Shown: positions 1 to 5,742 of the stretch, one piece after another | Layout: each line of letters starts with the position of its first letter | Numbering within the stretch: position 1 is the stretch's first letter | Assembly (NCBI GenBank): GCA_020866945.1 | Contig: JAJBVW010000064.1 | Span: 1-6,520, forward strand | Direction of reading: 5' to 3' | DNA from: Oscillospiraceae bacterium | GTDB taxonomy: Bacteria; Bacillota; Clostridia; Oscillospirales; Oscillospiraceae | DNA length: 6,520 bases | Position numbers and translations under genes: made by a program | The notes under the pieces: model-generated | Database searches by the model: none | Told to the model about the DNA's origin: nothing | The model's input: only the letters and a program-made list of their open reading frames with translations

Positions 1-1000
1 CAACTACAACGGCAGCGGTATGTCCGTCATGGAGATGAGCCACCGCAGCGCCTTTTTCCAGGAGATTTTCGACGCCACTAAGGCCAAGCTGAAGGCGGCC
101 CTGGCGGTGCCGGACACCCATGAAATTCTGTTTCTCCAGGGCGGGGCGTCTCTGCAATTCTCCATGGTTCCTCTGAATCTGCTGGAGGACGGCACGGCGG
201 ACTATGCCGTCACCGGCAACTTCGCGAACATCGCCATGAAGGAGGCCAAAAAATACGGCAATATCCACGTGGCCGCCTCCTCCCAGGAGGACAATTTCTC
301 CTACATTCCCCGGCAGGAACAGCTTGACCTGACGCCGGGCGCGAAATATTTCTATTACTGCGCCAACACCACCATCTACGGCACAGCCGGGGACTCTATC
401 CCCCAGACGGAGGCCCCCCTGGGGTGCGATATGAGTTCGGAGATCCTGTCCCGTCCGGTGGATGTGTCCAAATATGGCCTGATTCTGGCCGGTGCGCAGA
501 AGAACATGGCCCCCGCCGGCGTCACCGTGGTCATCATGGACAAGGCCCTCGCCGGGCATGAAATGCCCATCACGCCCCTGATGCTCAGCTATAAGACCAT
601 GATTGACAAGGATAGTATGTACAACACACCCCCTTGCTGGTGCATCTATATGCTGGGCCTGACGCTGGACTGGCTGGAAAAGCAGGGCGGCGTCGCCGGG
701 ATGGAGGCCATCAAGCACGAGAAGGCCCAGATGATTTATGACATCATTGACAACAGCAAGCTTTACAAGCCCTGCGCCCGCGTGGATTCCCGCAGCGATA
801 TGAACATCACCTTCCGCACCGGGGACGCCGATTTGGACGCGCAGTTCGCGAAGGAGGGCCAGGTCCGCGGTCTGATGAACCTGAAGGGCCACCGCAGCGT
901 GGGCGGCATCCGGGCCTCCCTGTATAACGCGCAGCCCATGGAGGGCGTGAAGGCATTGGCAGACTATATGAAAGAATTTGAGGTGAAGCATCATGTATGA
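1..1000 (+). CDS. serC: Phosphoserine aminotransferase SerC (5' end outside the window)
   Basis: SerC is a cytoplasmic PLP enzyme that converts 3-phosphohydroxypyruvate and glutamate to phosphoserine and 2-oxoglutarate, the second step of serine synthesis. The frame is open from base 2 to the stop at 998-1000, giving 332 visible residues. The family is about 360 residues long, so roughly 30 N-terminal residues are missing. The first visible residues read NYNGSGMSVMEMSHRS, which is the family signature just after the N-terminal strand. Also visible are GGASLQF (phosphate-binding loop), a TTIYGT segment, ILSRPVDVSKYGLI followed by AGAQKN with the PLP-binding lysine codon at 500-502, YNTPP, and HRSVGGIRASLYNA near the C-terminus. 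The first ATG in the window (20-22) is internal, not the start. The gene overlaps serA by 8 bases, which implies one transcript. Nothing looks broken; the truncation is only the window edge. Confidence 0.97.
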   Translation, partial: NYNGSGMSVMEMSHRSAFFQEIFDATKAKLKAALAVPDTHEILFLQGGASLQFSMVPLNLLEDGTADYAVTGNFANIAMKEAKKYGNIHVAASSQEDNFSYIPRQEQLDLTPGAKYFYYCANTTIYGTAGDSIPQTEAPLGCDMSSEILSRPVDVSKYGLILAGAQKNMAPAGVTVVIMDKALAGHEMPITPLMLSYKTMIDKDSMYNTPPCWCIYMLGLTLDWLEKQGGVAGMEAIKHEKAQMIYDIIDNSKLYKPCARVDSRSDMNITFRTGDADLDAQFAKEGQVRGLMNLKGHRSVGGIRASLYNAQPMEGVKALADYMKEFEVKHHV

Positions 1001-2153
1001 AATAAAAACCATGAACAACATCGCCCGCCAGGGGCTGAACGTCCTGGCGGCCAAGGGCTTCCTTGTGAATAACGAGTCCGCAGACCCCGCGGGTCTGCTC
1101 CTCCGCTCCGCGAAGATTCACGACATGGAGTTTAATAAAAACCTTGTTGCCATCGCCCGCGCCGGTGTGGGAACGGACAACGTCCCTACTGACCGCTGCA
1201 CGGAGGAGGGCATCGCCGTCTTCAACACCGCCGGTGCGAACGCCCAGGCTGTTGTGGAGCTTGCCATCTGCTCGCTGGTGCTGGCCTCCCGCGATTTGGT
1301 GGAGGGCGTTATCTGGGCCAAGGGCCTCGCCGGCCACCCGGACGTGACCGCCGAGGTGGAGGCCGGAAAGAAGGCCTTCGTCGGCCCGGAGATCATGGGA
1401 AAGACCCTGGGCGTCATTGGCCTCGGCGCCATCGGCGCACAGATTGCGAATACCGCCGCGAATCTCGGCATGACCGTTTGGGGCTATGACCCCTATCTGT
1501 CTGTAGAGGCGGCATGGCGGCTTTCCAGCGACGTGAAGCACGCGGAGGATTTGGCCACGATTTACCGGGAGAGCGACTATGTGCTGATTCAGGTGCATCA
1601 CAATGAATCCACCCATCATATGCTGGACGCCAAGGCGTTTTCCCAGATGAAGGACGGCGTGCGCGTCATTAACCTCGCCCGCGGCGGCCTGGTGGACAGC
1701 GACGCGATCCTTGCGGCCCTGGCCTCCGGCAAGGTGGCCCGCTATGTCACCGATTTCCCGGACGACAAGGTCATCGGCGCGAAGGGCGTCGTGGCCTTCC
1801 CGCACCTGGGCGCCTCCACCCCGGAGAGCGAGGATAAATGCGCCATCATGGCCGCGCAGGAGCTGGCAGATTATCTCCTGGACGGCAATGTCCACAACTC
1901 CGTGAACCTGCCGGAGTTGAAGCTGGAGCGGGCCGGGGCCTGCCGCGTCTGCATCATCCACGACAACATCCCCCGTATGCTGAACAGCTTCCTTGACCTT
2001 ATCGGCGCGGAGAACATCAACGTCGAGCATATGCAGAACAAGGCCAAAGGCTCTGTTGCCTACACCGTCATCGACCTCGGTAGCAACATCAGCGAGGATT
2101 TGGCCCTCAAGCTGGCCGCCGTCCCCAACGTAAAACGCCTGCGCGTCCTCTGA
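993..2153 (+). CDS. serA: D-3-phosphoglycerate dehydrogenase SerA, short form with C-terminal ACT domain
   Basis: This 386-residue cytoplasmic enzyme oxidises 3-phosphoglycerate to 3-phosphohydroxypyruvate with NAD, supplying the substrate of SerC next door. The Rossmann nucleotide-binding loop GLGAIG is at residues 143-148, followed by a strand ending in GYDPY (the acidic residue expected for NAD). NLARGGLVD carries the catalytic arginine (R230), and PHLGAST carries the catalytic histidine (H271). Residues about 317-386 form one ACT domain, normally the serine-sensing regulatory module. The intervening domain of long SerA forms is absent. The start at 993 is supported by GAGGTGA at 980-986, six bases upstream, within the end of serC. 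One oddity is that the DxxxEP segment that normally supplies the catalytic glutamate reads TDFPDDK (residues 253-259), with aspartates only. I believe this is shared by a clostridial/Bacteroides-type subfamily, but I could not check. The transcript ends at the terminator at 2220-2261. Confidence 0.95.
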   Translation: MYEIKTMNNIARQGLNVLAAKGFLVNNESADPAGLLLRSAKIHDMEFNKNLVAIARAGVGTDNVPTDRCTEEGIAVFNTAGANAQAVVELAICSLVLASRDLVEGVIWAKGLAGHPDVTAEVEAGKKAFVGPEIMGKTLGVIGLGAIGAQIANTAANLGMTVWGYDPYLSVEAAWRLSSDVKHAEDLATIYRESDYVLIQVHHNESTHHMLDAKAFSQMKDGVRVINLARGGLVDSDAILAALASGKVARYVTDFPDDKVIGAKGVVAFPHLGASTPESEDKCAIMAAQELADYLLDGNVHNSVNLPELKLERAGACRVCIIHDNIPRMLNSFLDLIGAENINVEHMQNKAKGSVAYTVIDLGSNISEDLALKLAAVPNVKRLRVL

Positions 2154-2219
2154 GACGGATATAAAAATCACTTTATATTGATGGGACGTACATCAGTCTC
2201 TCGGTCAACAAGATGCATA

Positions 2220-2261
2220 AAAAGCCCTATGCCGGATATTTCATGGCATGGGGCTTTTATT
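2220..2261 (+). terminator. Rho-independent terminator after serCA
   Basis: The arms are AAAAGCCCTATGCC (2220-2233) and GGCATGGGGCTTTT (2245-2258). They pair over 14 positions with a single T-G wobble around an 11-base loop. The 3' arm ends in TTTTATT, giving the U-rich tail. The A-rich 5' arm means it could also work, less well, on the opposite strand. It lies 66 bases after the serA stop and separates serine synthesis from the downstream operon. Confidence 0.88.
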
Positions 2262-2303
2262 GTGGGGATTGAAAGAAAATTTATATAATTCGTTCAAATC
2301 CTA

Positions 2304-2332
2304 TTGCAATTTAATTGAATGAATAGTATAAT
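2304..2332 (+). promoter_or_regulatory. Sigma-A-type promoter of the tyrosine-phosphorylation/sortase operon
   Basis: The -10 box TATAAT (2327-2332) matches the consensus fully. Exactly 17 bases upstream is TTGCAA (2304-2309), which matches four of six positions of TTGACA. The sequence from about 2276 to 2325 is strongly AT-rich, as expected for an upstream element, and contrasts with the GC-rich genes on both sides. Transcription would begin near 2339, leaving a leader of about 140 bases before the adaptor gene. CAATTTAATTG (2307-2317), a short inverted repeat with one central base, overlaps the -35 box and could be a protein-binding site, but this is weak. Confidence 0.75.
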
Positions 2333-2363
2333 GAAGCCGTTCATGAATGAAAATAGGGAAATT

Positions 2364-2383
2364 CCGTTCGCATGGGCGAACGG
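2364..2383 (+). promoter_or_regulatory. Perfect hairpin in the operon leader
   Basis: CCGTTCGC (2364-2371) and GCGAACGG (2376-2383) are exact reverse complements around the 4-base loop ATGG. This gives an 8-bp GC-rich stem about 25 bases after the predicted transcription start. A competing fold, GCATGG (2370-2375) with TCATGC (2384-2389), uses overlapping bases and is followed by TTTT. The rest of the leader (2404-2452) is also rich in self-complementary GCCGC/GCGGC words. The fold is visible; a regulatory role is an inference. It is not a known riboswitch class that I recognise. Confidence 0.5.
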
Positions 2384-2466
2384 TCATGCTTTTGGTGTAC
2401 GATTGCGCCGGCCCCGCCGCCTGTGCAGGCAAAGATAAAAGCGGCTGCGGCTTATAGAGATAATCA

Positions 2467-2473
2467 AGGGAGA
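2467..2473 (+). promoter_or_regulatory. Ribosome binding site that sets the adaptor start
   Basis: AAGGGAG lies six bases before the ATG at 2480-2482. It decides between this start and the in-frame ATG at 2372, which lies in a hairpin loop, has no purine-rich site before it, and would add 36 residues unlike the family N-terminus. Confidence 0.75.
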
Positions 2474-2479
2474 GCGTAT

Positions 2480-3409
2480 ATGACAAACAATCAGACAGGA
2501 AGAGACGTAGTAGAGATAGATTTGCTGGAGCTGGCGCAGGTGCTGCTCCGGCGGATAGGAATCATCATACTCTGCACCGTCCTGGCCGGGGGAATAGCCT
2601 TTGGCTATACATATAATTTTGTGGAGCCAATGTATACGGCGTCGGCGATGATGTATGTGAATAACTCGGACATCAGCGTCGGTAGCACGTCCATCAGCCT
2701 GTCGTCTACGGATGTTACCGTGGGGCAGAACCTCGTAAGCACCTATGCAGTGATTGCGAAGAGCCGGACGGTGCTGGAGGAGGTCATTGAGACCGAGGAG
2801 CTGGATTACAGCTATGAAAAGCTCTACAGCATGATAACAATAAGCTCGGTGGAGGATACCGCCATCTTCCAAATCAGCGTCACAGACACCAGTGCGCGAG
2901 AGGCGGAGGACATTGCGAACACCATCGCGGACATCCTGCCGGACAAAATTTCCGACATTGTCGGCGGAACGGACGCGCGTGTCGTGGATTACGCGGTAAT
3001 CCCCTCCAGCCGCACCTCTCCCAGCTACACGAGAAACACGGCCATGGGCGCGCTGATAGGTCTTTTGCTGTCGGCGGCGGTCATCATCGTCCGCTACCTG
3101 TTCGACGGGGACATCCACAGCGAGGACTACCTGACCAAGACCTATGGAAAGATCCCGCTGCTGGCGGTCATACCCGATATGTCCGCCTCTTCGAAGGATA
3201 AATACGGCAGGTACGGAAAGTACAGCCAATATGGGAGCTACTACTACAAAAAGCGCCCAAGCGGGCAAACGGGAGCAAAGCGTCCGCTGGAGACGGGGGA
3301 TAAGCGGAGCGCCGGTTCCAAGCCTGAAACGCGCCAGCCGGCGAGAAGGTCGCCCGCATCAAAATCCACGGACGGCCAGACGATAAAGAAGGAGGCGGAC
3401 AATGGCTAA
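2480..3409 (+). CDS. cpsC: CpsC/CapA-type (Wzz-like) membrane adaptor of a bacterial tyrosine kinase
   Basis: This 309-residue protein is of the polysaccharide co-polymerase family, which in Gram-positives is split from its kinase and activates it at the membrane. An N-terminal amphipathic stretch (VVEIDLLELAQVLLRR, residues 10-25) precedes a first membrane segment at about 26-44. An extracellular Wzz domain (about 45-187) follows, with the usual proline-containing stretch IPSSRTSPS before the second membrane segment (about 188-207). The tail of about 100 residues should be cytoplasmic. Family members are usually about 220-250 residues, so this tail is long. It holds seven tyrosines at residues 242-256 in a YGxY-like pattern, then a lysine/arginine-rich, apparently disordered stretch. 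The start at 2480 was chosen from the ribosome binding site and the N-terminal fit. The gene overlaps the kinase gene by 8 bases, which fits a one-to-one complex. The gene name is assigned by family, not by orthology. Confidence 0.9.
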   Translation: MTNNQTGRDVVEIDLLELAQVLLRRIGIIILCTVLAGGIAFGYTYNFVEPMYTASAMMYVNNSDISVGSTSISLSSTDVTVGQNLVSTYAVIAKSRTVLEEVIETEELDYSYEKLYSMITISSVEDTAIFQISVTDTSAREAEDIANTIADILPDKISDIVGGTDARVVDYAVIPSSRTSPSYTRNTAMGALIGLLLSAAVIIVRYLFDGDIHSEDYLTKTYGKIPLLAVIPDMSASSKDKYGRYGKYSQYGSYYYKKRPSGQTGAKRPLETGDKRSAGSKPETRQPARRSPASKSTDGQTIKKEADNG

Positions 3410-4187
3410 GCTGAACAGTAAGCGCAAGTCCCAGGCCCCGGCGCGGGAAGACGCAACAGACCGGGCTTATCTCATTGGGCCGCGGATGAACTTTGCCGCT
3501 GCGGAGGCATATAAGCTTTTGCGGACGAATCTGGTGTTTTCCTTCTCCGGAGAGTCGGAGCACCGCATCATCGGCGTGACCAGCGCCTTCCATGGGGAGG
3601 GCAAGAGCCTGACATCCATAAACCTTGCGTATACGCTGGCGGAAGCGGAAAAGAGCGTGCTTCTGATAGACGGGGATATGCGGCTGTCGAACGTGGCAAA
3701 GACCCTGCAGCTGAGTAGCAAGCCGGGGCTTTCAAACCTTCTGGTGGGCCTGAACTCCGTGAACAGCGCTATACAGGAGTGCTCCATACCCCTGAAGGAC
3801 GGGGATGAGCTGACCTTTGACGTTATCGTGGCGGGGGATGTGCCGCCGAACCCTTCGGAGCTGCTCGGCTCCAGCCGGATGAATGTGCTGCTGGATAAGC
3901 TCAAGGAGCGGTATGACTATATCATCCTCGATCTGCCGCCAGTCATGGCGGTGGCGGACGCGCTGGTGGTCTCCCATGTGGTAGACGGTCTGTTCGTTAT
4001 TGTCCGCAAGGACAGAACGACCCGCAGCGCACTGGCGGAGACTATGCGCCAGCTGGAGCTTGTGGACGCGCATATTTTGGGCTTCGTGTTCAATGCCGCG
4101 TCGGAATCCGACCGCGGGTACTATAAGGCGTATAACAAGAAATACAAGAACAGCTATTACGGCAATTACTATGGAAAAGGCAGGTAA
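3402..4187 (+). CDS. cpsD: CpsD/CapB-type bacterial tyrosine kinase (BY-kinase)
   Basis: This is a 261-residue cytoplasmic P-loop kinase that autophosphorylates on a C-terminal tyrosine cluster when bound to its membrane adaptor, and so controls polysaccharide assembly. EAYKLLRTNL (residues 35-44) is the oligomerisation motif, with K38 where the first arginine of EX2RX2R is usual. Walker A is SAFHGEGKS (61-69); most relatives have proline where H64 stands. Walker A' is LLIDGDMRL (87-95) and Walker B is IILDLPP (174-180). The C-terminal cluster has eight tyrosines between residues 240 and 257, arranged as YY, Y, Y, YY, YY. Length is normal for the family (about 230-260). The start at 3402 has AAGGAGG six bases upstream. 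The gene overlaps the adaptor gene by 8 bases and is followed 8 bases later by the phosphatase gene, the same order as ywqCDE of Bacillus and capABC of Staphylococcus. The kinase itself appears intact. Confidence 0.95.
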   Translation: MAKLNSKRKSQAPAREDATDRAYLIGPRMNFAAAEAYKLLRTNLVFSFSGESEHRIIGVTSAFHGEGKSLTSINLAYTLAEAEKSVLLIDGDMRLSNVAKTLQLSSKPGLSNLLVGLNSVNSAIQECSIPLKDGDELTFDVIVAGDVPPNPSELLGSSRMNVLLDKLKERYDYIILDLPPVMAVADALVVSHVVDGLFVIVRKDRTTRSALAETMRQLELVDAHILGFVFNAASESDRGYYKAYNKKYKNSYYGNYYGKGR

Positions 4188-4195
4188 GGGACGGA

Positions 4196-4909
4196 ATGCT
4201 TGATTTCCATACACATATTCTACCGGGTATGGATGATGGAAGCAAAGACGTCTCCACCTCCCTTGCCATGCTGGAGGCCAGCGCCGCTTATGGGGCGGAT
4301 GCCGTGGCCGTCACGCCCCATTTTTATGGAGAGGATAATTCCCCGGCGCAGTTTCTGGCCCGGCGGGATATGGCCTTTCGCCGCCTGACCTCGGTGCTGG
4401 AGGCCAGCGGGGGCGATTATCCCCGGCTCCTTCTGGGGGCGGAGGTTCGCTTTTTCAACGGCATAAGCATCACGGAGGATTTGGACTCCCTGTGCCTGGA
4501 GGGAACGCGGCTGCTGCTGCTGGAAATGCCCTTTGTCCGCTGGAACGAGCGGATGCTCCGGGAGGTGGCCGCCATAAGCCGCCGCGGCGTCAAGCCGGTG
4601 GCCGCGCACGTGGAGCGGTATATGGACTTTCAGCCAAAGCGCATCCTGGCGGATTTTATGGGGCTGGATATATACATCCAGTGCAACGCGGAGTTTTTCC
4701 TCACGCGCAAGACCGCCCGCCGGGCTTTACATATGCTGGAAAACGGGCAGATACAATTTCTTGGCTCGGACGCGCATAACACGACCACCCGCCCGCCGAA
4801 TCTTTTCCCGGCACGGGAGCTTATCCGGCAAAAGATGGGGCAGGATGCGCTGGATTACCTCGCAGAATATGAGTCGCTGGCGCTGGAGGAAAGCGGGGCC
4901 TGGGCATGA
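4196..4909 (+). CDS. cpsB: CpsB/CapC-type PHP-fold protein-tyrosine phosphatase
   Basis: This 237-residue manganese-type phosphatase would dephosphorylate the BY-kinase tyrosine cluster and reset the cycle. All PHP metal-binding motifs are present in order: DFHTHILPGMDDG (residues 3-15, H5 and H7), TPH (40-42, H42), GAEV (81-84, E83), AHVERY (137-142, H138) and GSDAHN (190-195, D192 and H194). Length matches the family (about 240-255). No signal peptide or membrane segment is seen, so it is cytoplasmic. The ATG at 4196 lies 8 bases after the kinase stop, with AAGGG (4186-4190) upstream. The stop overlaps the sortase start as ATGA, so the two are likely translationally coupled. Homology makes a tyrosine phosphatase much more likely than histidinol phosphatase, which shares the PHP fold, given the DDG motif and the kinase next to it. 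Confidence 0.94.
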   Translation: MLDFHTHILPGMDDGSKDVSTSLAMLEASAAYGADAVAVTPHFYGEDNSPAQFLARRDMAFRRLTSVLEASGGDYPRLLLGAEVRFFNGISITEDLDSLCLEGTRLLLLEMPFVRWNERMLREVAAISRRGVKPVAAHVERYMDFQPKRILADFMGLDIYIQCNAEFFLTRKTARRALHMLENGQIQFLGSDAHNTTTRPPNLFPARELIRQKMGQDALDYLAEYESLALEESGAWA

Positions 4910-5688
4910 AGAAGGGCATATACATCGTGATAGGCGTGCTGTGCCTTGCGGCTGCCGTTGTGTGCGCGTGGCAGCTGGGGAGGAGAACCTATGCGCCCCA
5001 GGCGGAGACGGAGACAGTCTCAGCCACCGTTGCGCCGGAGGCGACCGCCGCAGCAGAGCCGGAGACCGAGCCAGCAGAGACCGCTGTCCCGGAGGAGACG
5101 GCGGAGCCATACGAAAGCCCGATTGATTTCGAGGAGCTGCAGGCCATTAACGGCGACATATATGCTTGGTTACAGATAGATAATACCAACATCGACTATC
5201 CCATTGTCCAGCACCCGACGGACAACAGCTATTATATGACCCACAACAGCGACGGGGATTATTCCGCCAACGGCGCAGTGTTTTCGGAGCTGTATAACAG
5301 CACTGACTTCACTGACCCGGTAACGGTCTTATATGGGCACCACATGAGTTCCGGGGCCATCTTCGGGAATTTGCAGGCGTATTATTCGGACGGCGAATTT
5401 TTCATGGAGAACCCGAACATCAAGGTATACACCCCGGACGGACTGCTGGAATACGCGGTGTTCGCGGCGGTGCCGTATTCAAACTCCCATCTGCTGTATA
5501 ACAATGACTTTACAATAGACTCCGTTTTCACGTCCTTTATTGAGGAGGTACTCAATATACGGAGCATAGAGGCCCAAATCAATGAGGCCAACGCCCCGGA
5601 GGCGGGGGACAAGGTGCTTATCCTCTCCACCTGCCTGGCGCGGGACAACACTTATCGCTTCTTGGTCATGGCGACTTTAGTTGAGTGA
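4906..5688 (+). CDS. srtB: Class B sortase (SrtB family), membrane-anchored transpeptidase
   Basis: This 260-residue enzyme would cut a cell-wall sorting signal and attach the protein to peptidoglycan on the outer face of the membrane. An N-terminal membrane anchor (about residues 5-25, uncleaved type with KK before and RR after) is followed by a stalk rich in Ala, Glu, Pro and Thr (about 30-70). The catalytic domain begins at FEELQAINGDIYAWLQI, typical of class B. YGHHMSSGAIFG holds the catalytic histidine (H145), LSTCLARDNTYRF holds the catalytic cysteine (C243, codon 5632-5634) and the arginine (R251). NIDYPIVQ is also a class B hallmark. The start shares ATGA with the phosphatase stop; the ribosome binding site is weak (GGAGGA 15 bases away), which suggests coupling. 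The next gene ends in an SPQTG signal, close to the (S/P)PXTG motif cut by Clostridioides difficile SrtB. That points to a dedicated substrate rather than to haem uptake. Confidence 0.93.
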   Translation: MKKGIYIVIGVLCLAAAVVCAWQLGRRTYAPQAETETVSATVAPEATAAAEPETEPAETAVPEETAEPYESPIDFEELQAINGDIYAWLQIDNTNIDYPIVQHPTDNSYYMTHNSDGDYSANGAVFSELYNSTDFTDPVTVLYGHHMSSGAIFGNLQAYYSDGEFFMENPNIKVYTPDGLLEYAVFAAVPYSNSHLLYNNDFTIDSVFTSFIEEVLNIRSIEAQINEANAPEAGDKVLILSTCLARDNTYRFLVMATLVE

Positions 5689-5705
5689 CCAAGTTTATAT
5701 ATATT
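5677..5705 (+). promoter_or_regulatory. Possible weak internal promoter before the surface-protein gene
   Basis: The 54-base gap after the sortase is AT-rich. TATATT (5700-5705) matches the -10 consensus at five of six positions, but the region 17 bases upstream (TTAGTT) matches the -35 poorly, and TTGAGT (5681-5686) is only 13 bases away. It could give extra transcription of the surface-protein gene, or the AT-rich tract may simply keep the ribosome binding site unfolded. Confidence 0.25.
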
Positions 5706-5727
5706 AAAAAAGCGAAATCTTTGAGGA

Positions 5728-5734
5728 AAGGAGG
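5728..5734 (+). promoter_or_regulatory. Consensus ribosome binding site of the surface-protein gene
   Basis: AAGGAGG lies eight bases before the ATG at 5743, in an AT-rich context. It is the strongest site in the window, in contrast to the weak one of the sortase. This fits a structural wall protein needed in far more copies than its sortase. Confidence 0.85.
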
Positions 5735-5742
5735 AGATTCCC

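Noticed and set aside
807..2171. A 454-codon open frame on the minus strand opposite serC and serA.
   Set aside because: It lies opposite two certain genes whose GC-rich third positions suppress stop codons in the mirror frame. The translation has no recognisable domain and its C-terminal part is low-complexity Arg/Pro/Gly.
2171..2219. A possible second hairpin (TGATG/CATCA) between serA and the terminator.
   Set aside because: The stem is only about five base pairs, without a T-run, and can be expected by chance.
2284..2289. A second TATAAT upstream of the main operon promoter.
   Set aside because: The sequence 17 bases upstream (TGTGGG) is not a -35 box, and the site lies close behind the terminator. 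It probably reflects the AT-rich tract.
2372..2479. An upstream in-frame ATG that would lengthen the adaptor by 36 residues.
   Set aside because: The ATG lies in a hairpin loop with no ribosome binding site. The added residues (Cys, Ala and Pro-rich) do not fit the family, and a good site precedes the ATG at 2480.
2384..3268. A 294-codon minus-strand open frame opposite the adaptor gene.
   Set aside because: It is the antisense image of a well-supported gene, rich in His and Arg, with no family resemblance.
4727..5192. Several short open frames in other frames around the phosphatase-sortase junction.
   Set aside because: They overlap two intact genes with complete catalytic motifs, and their products are Arg/Pro/Ser-rich, typical of out-of-frame GC-rich DNA.
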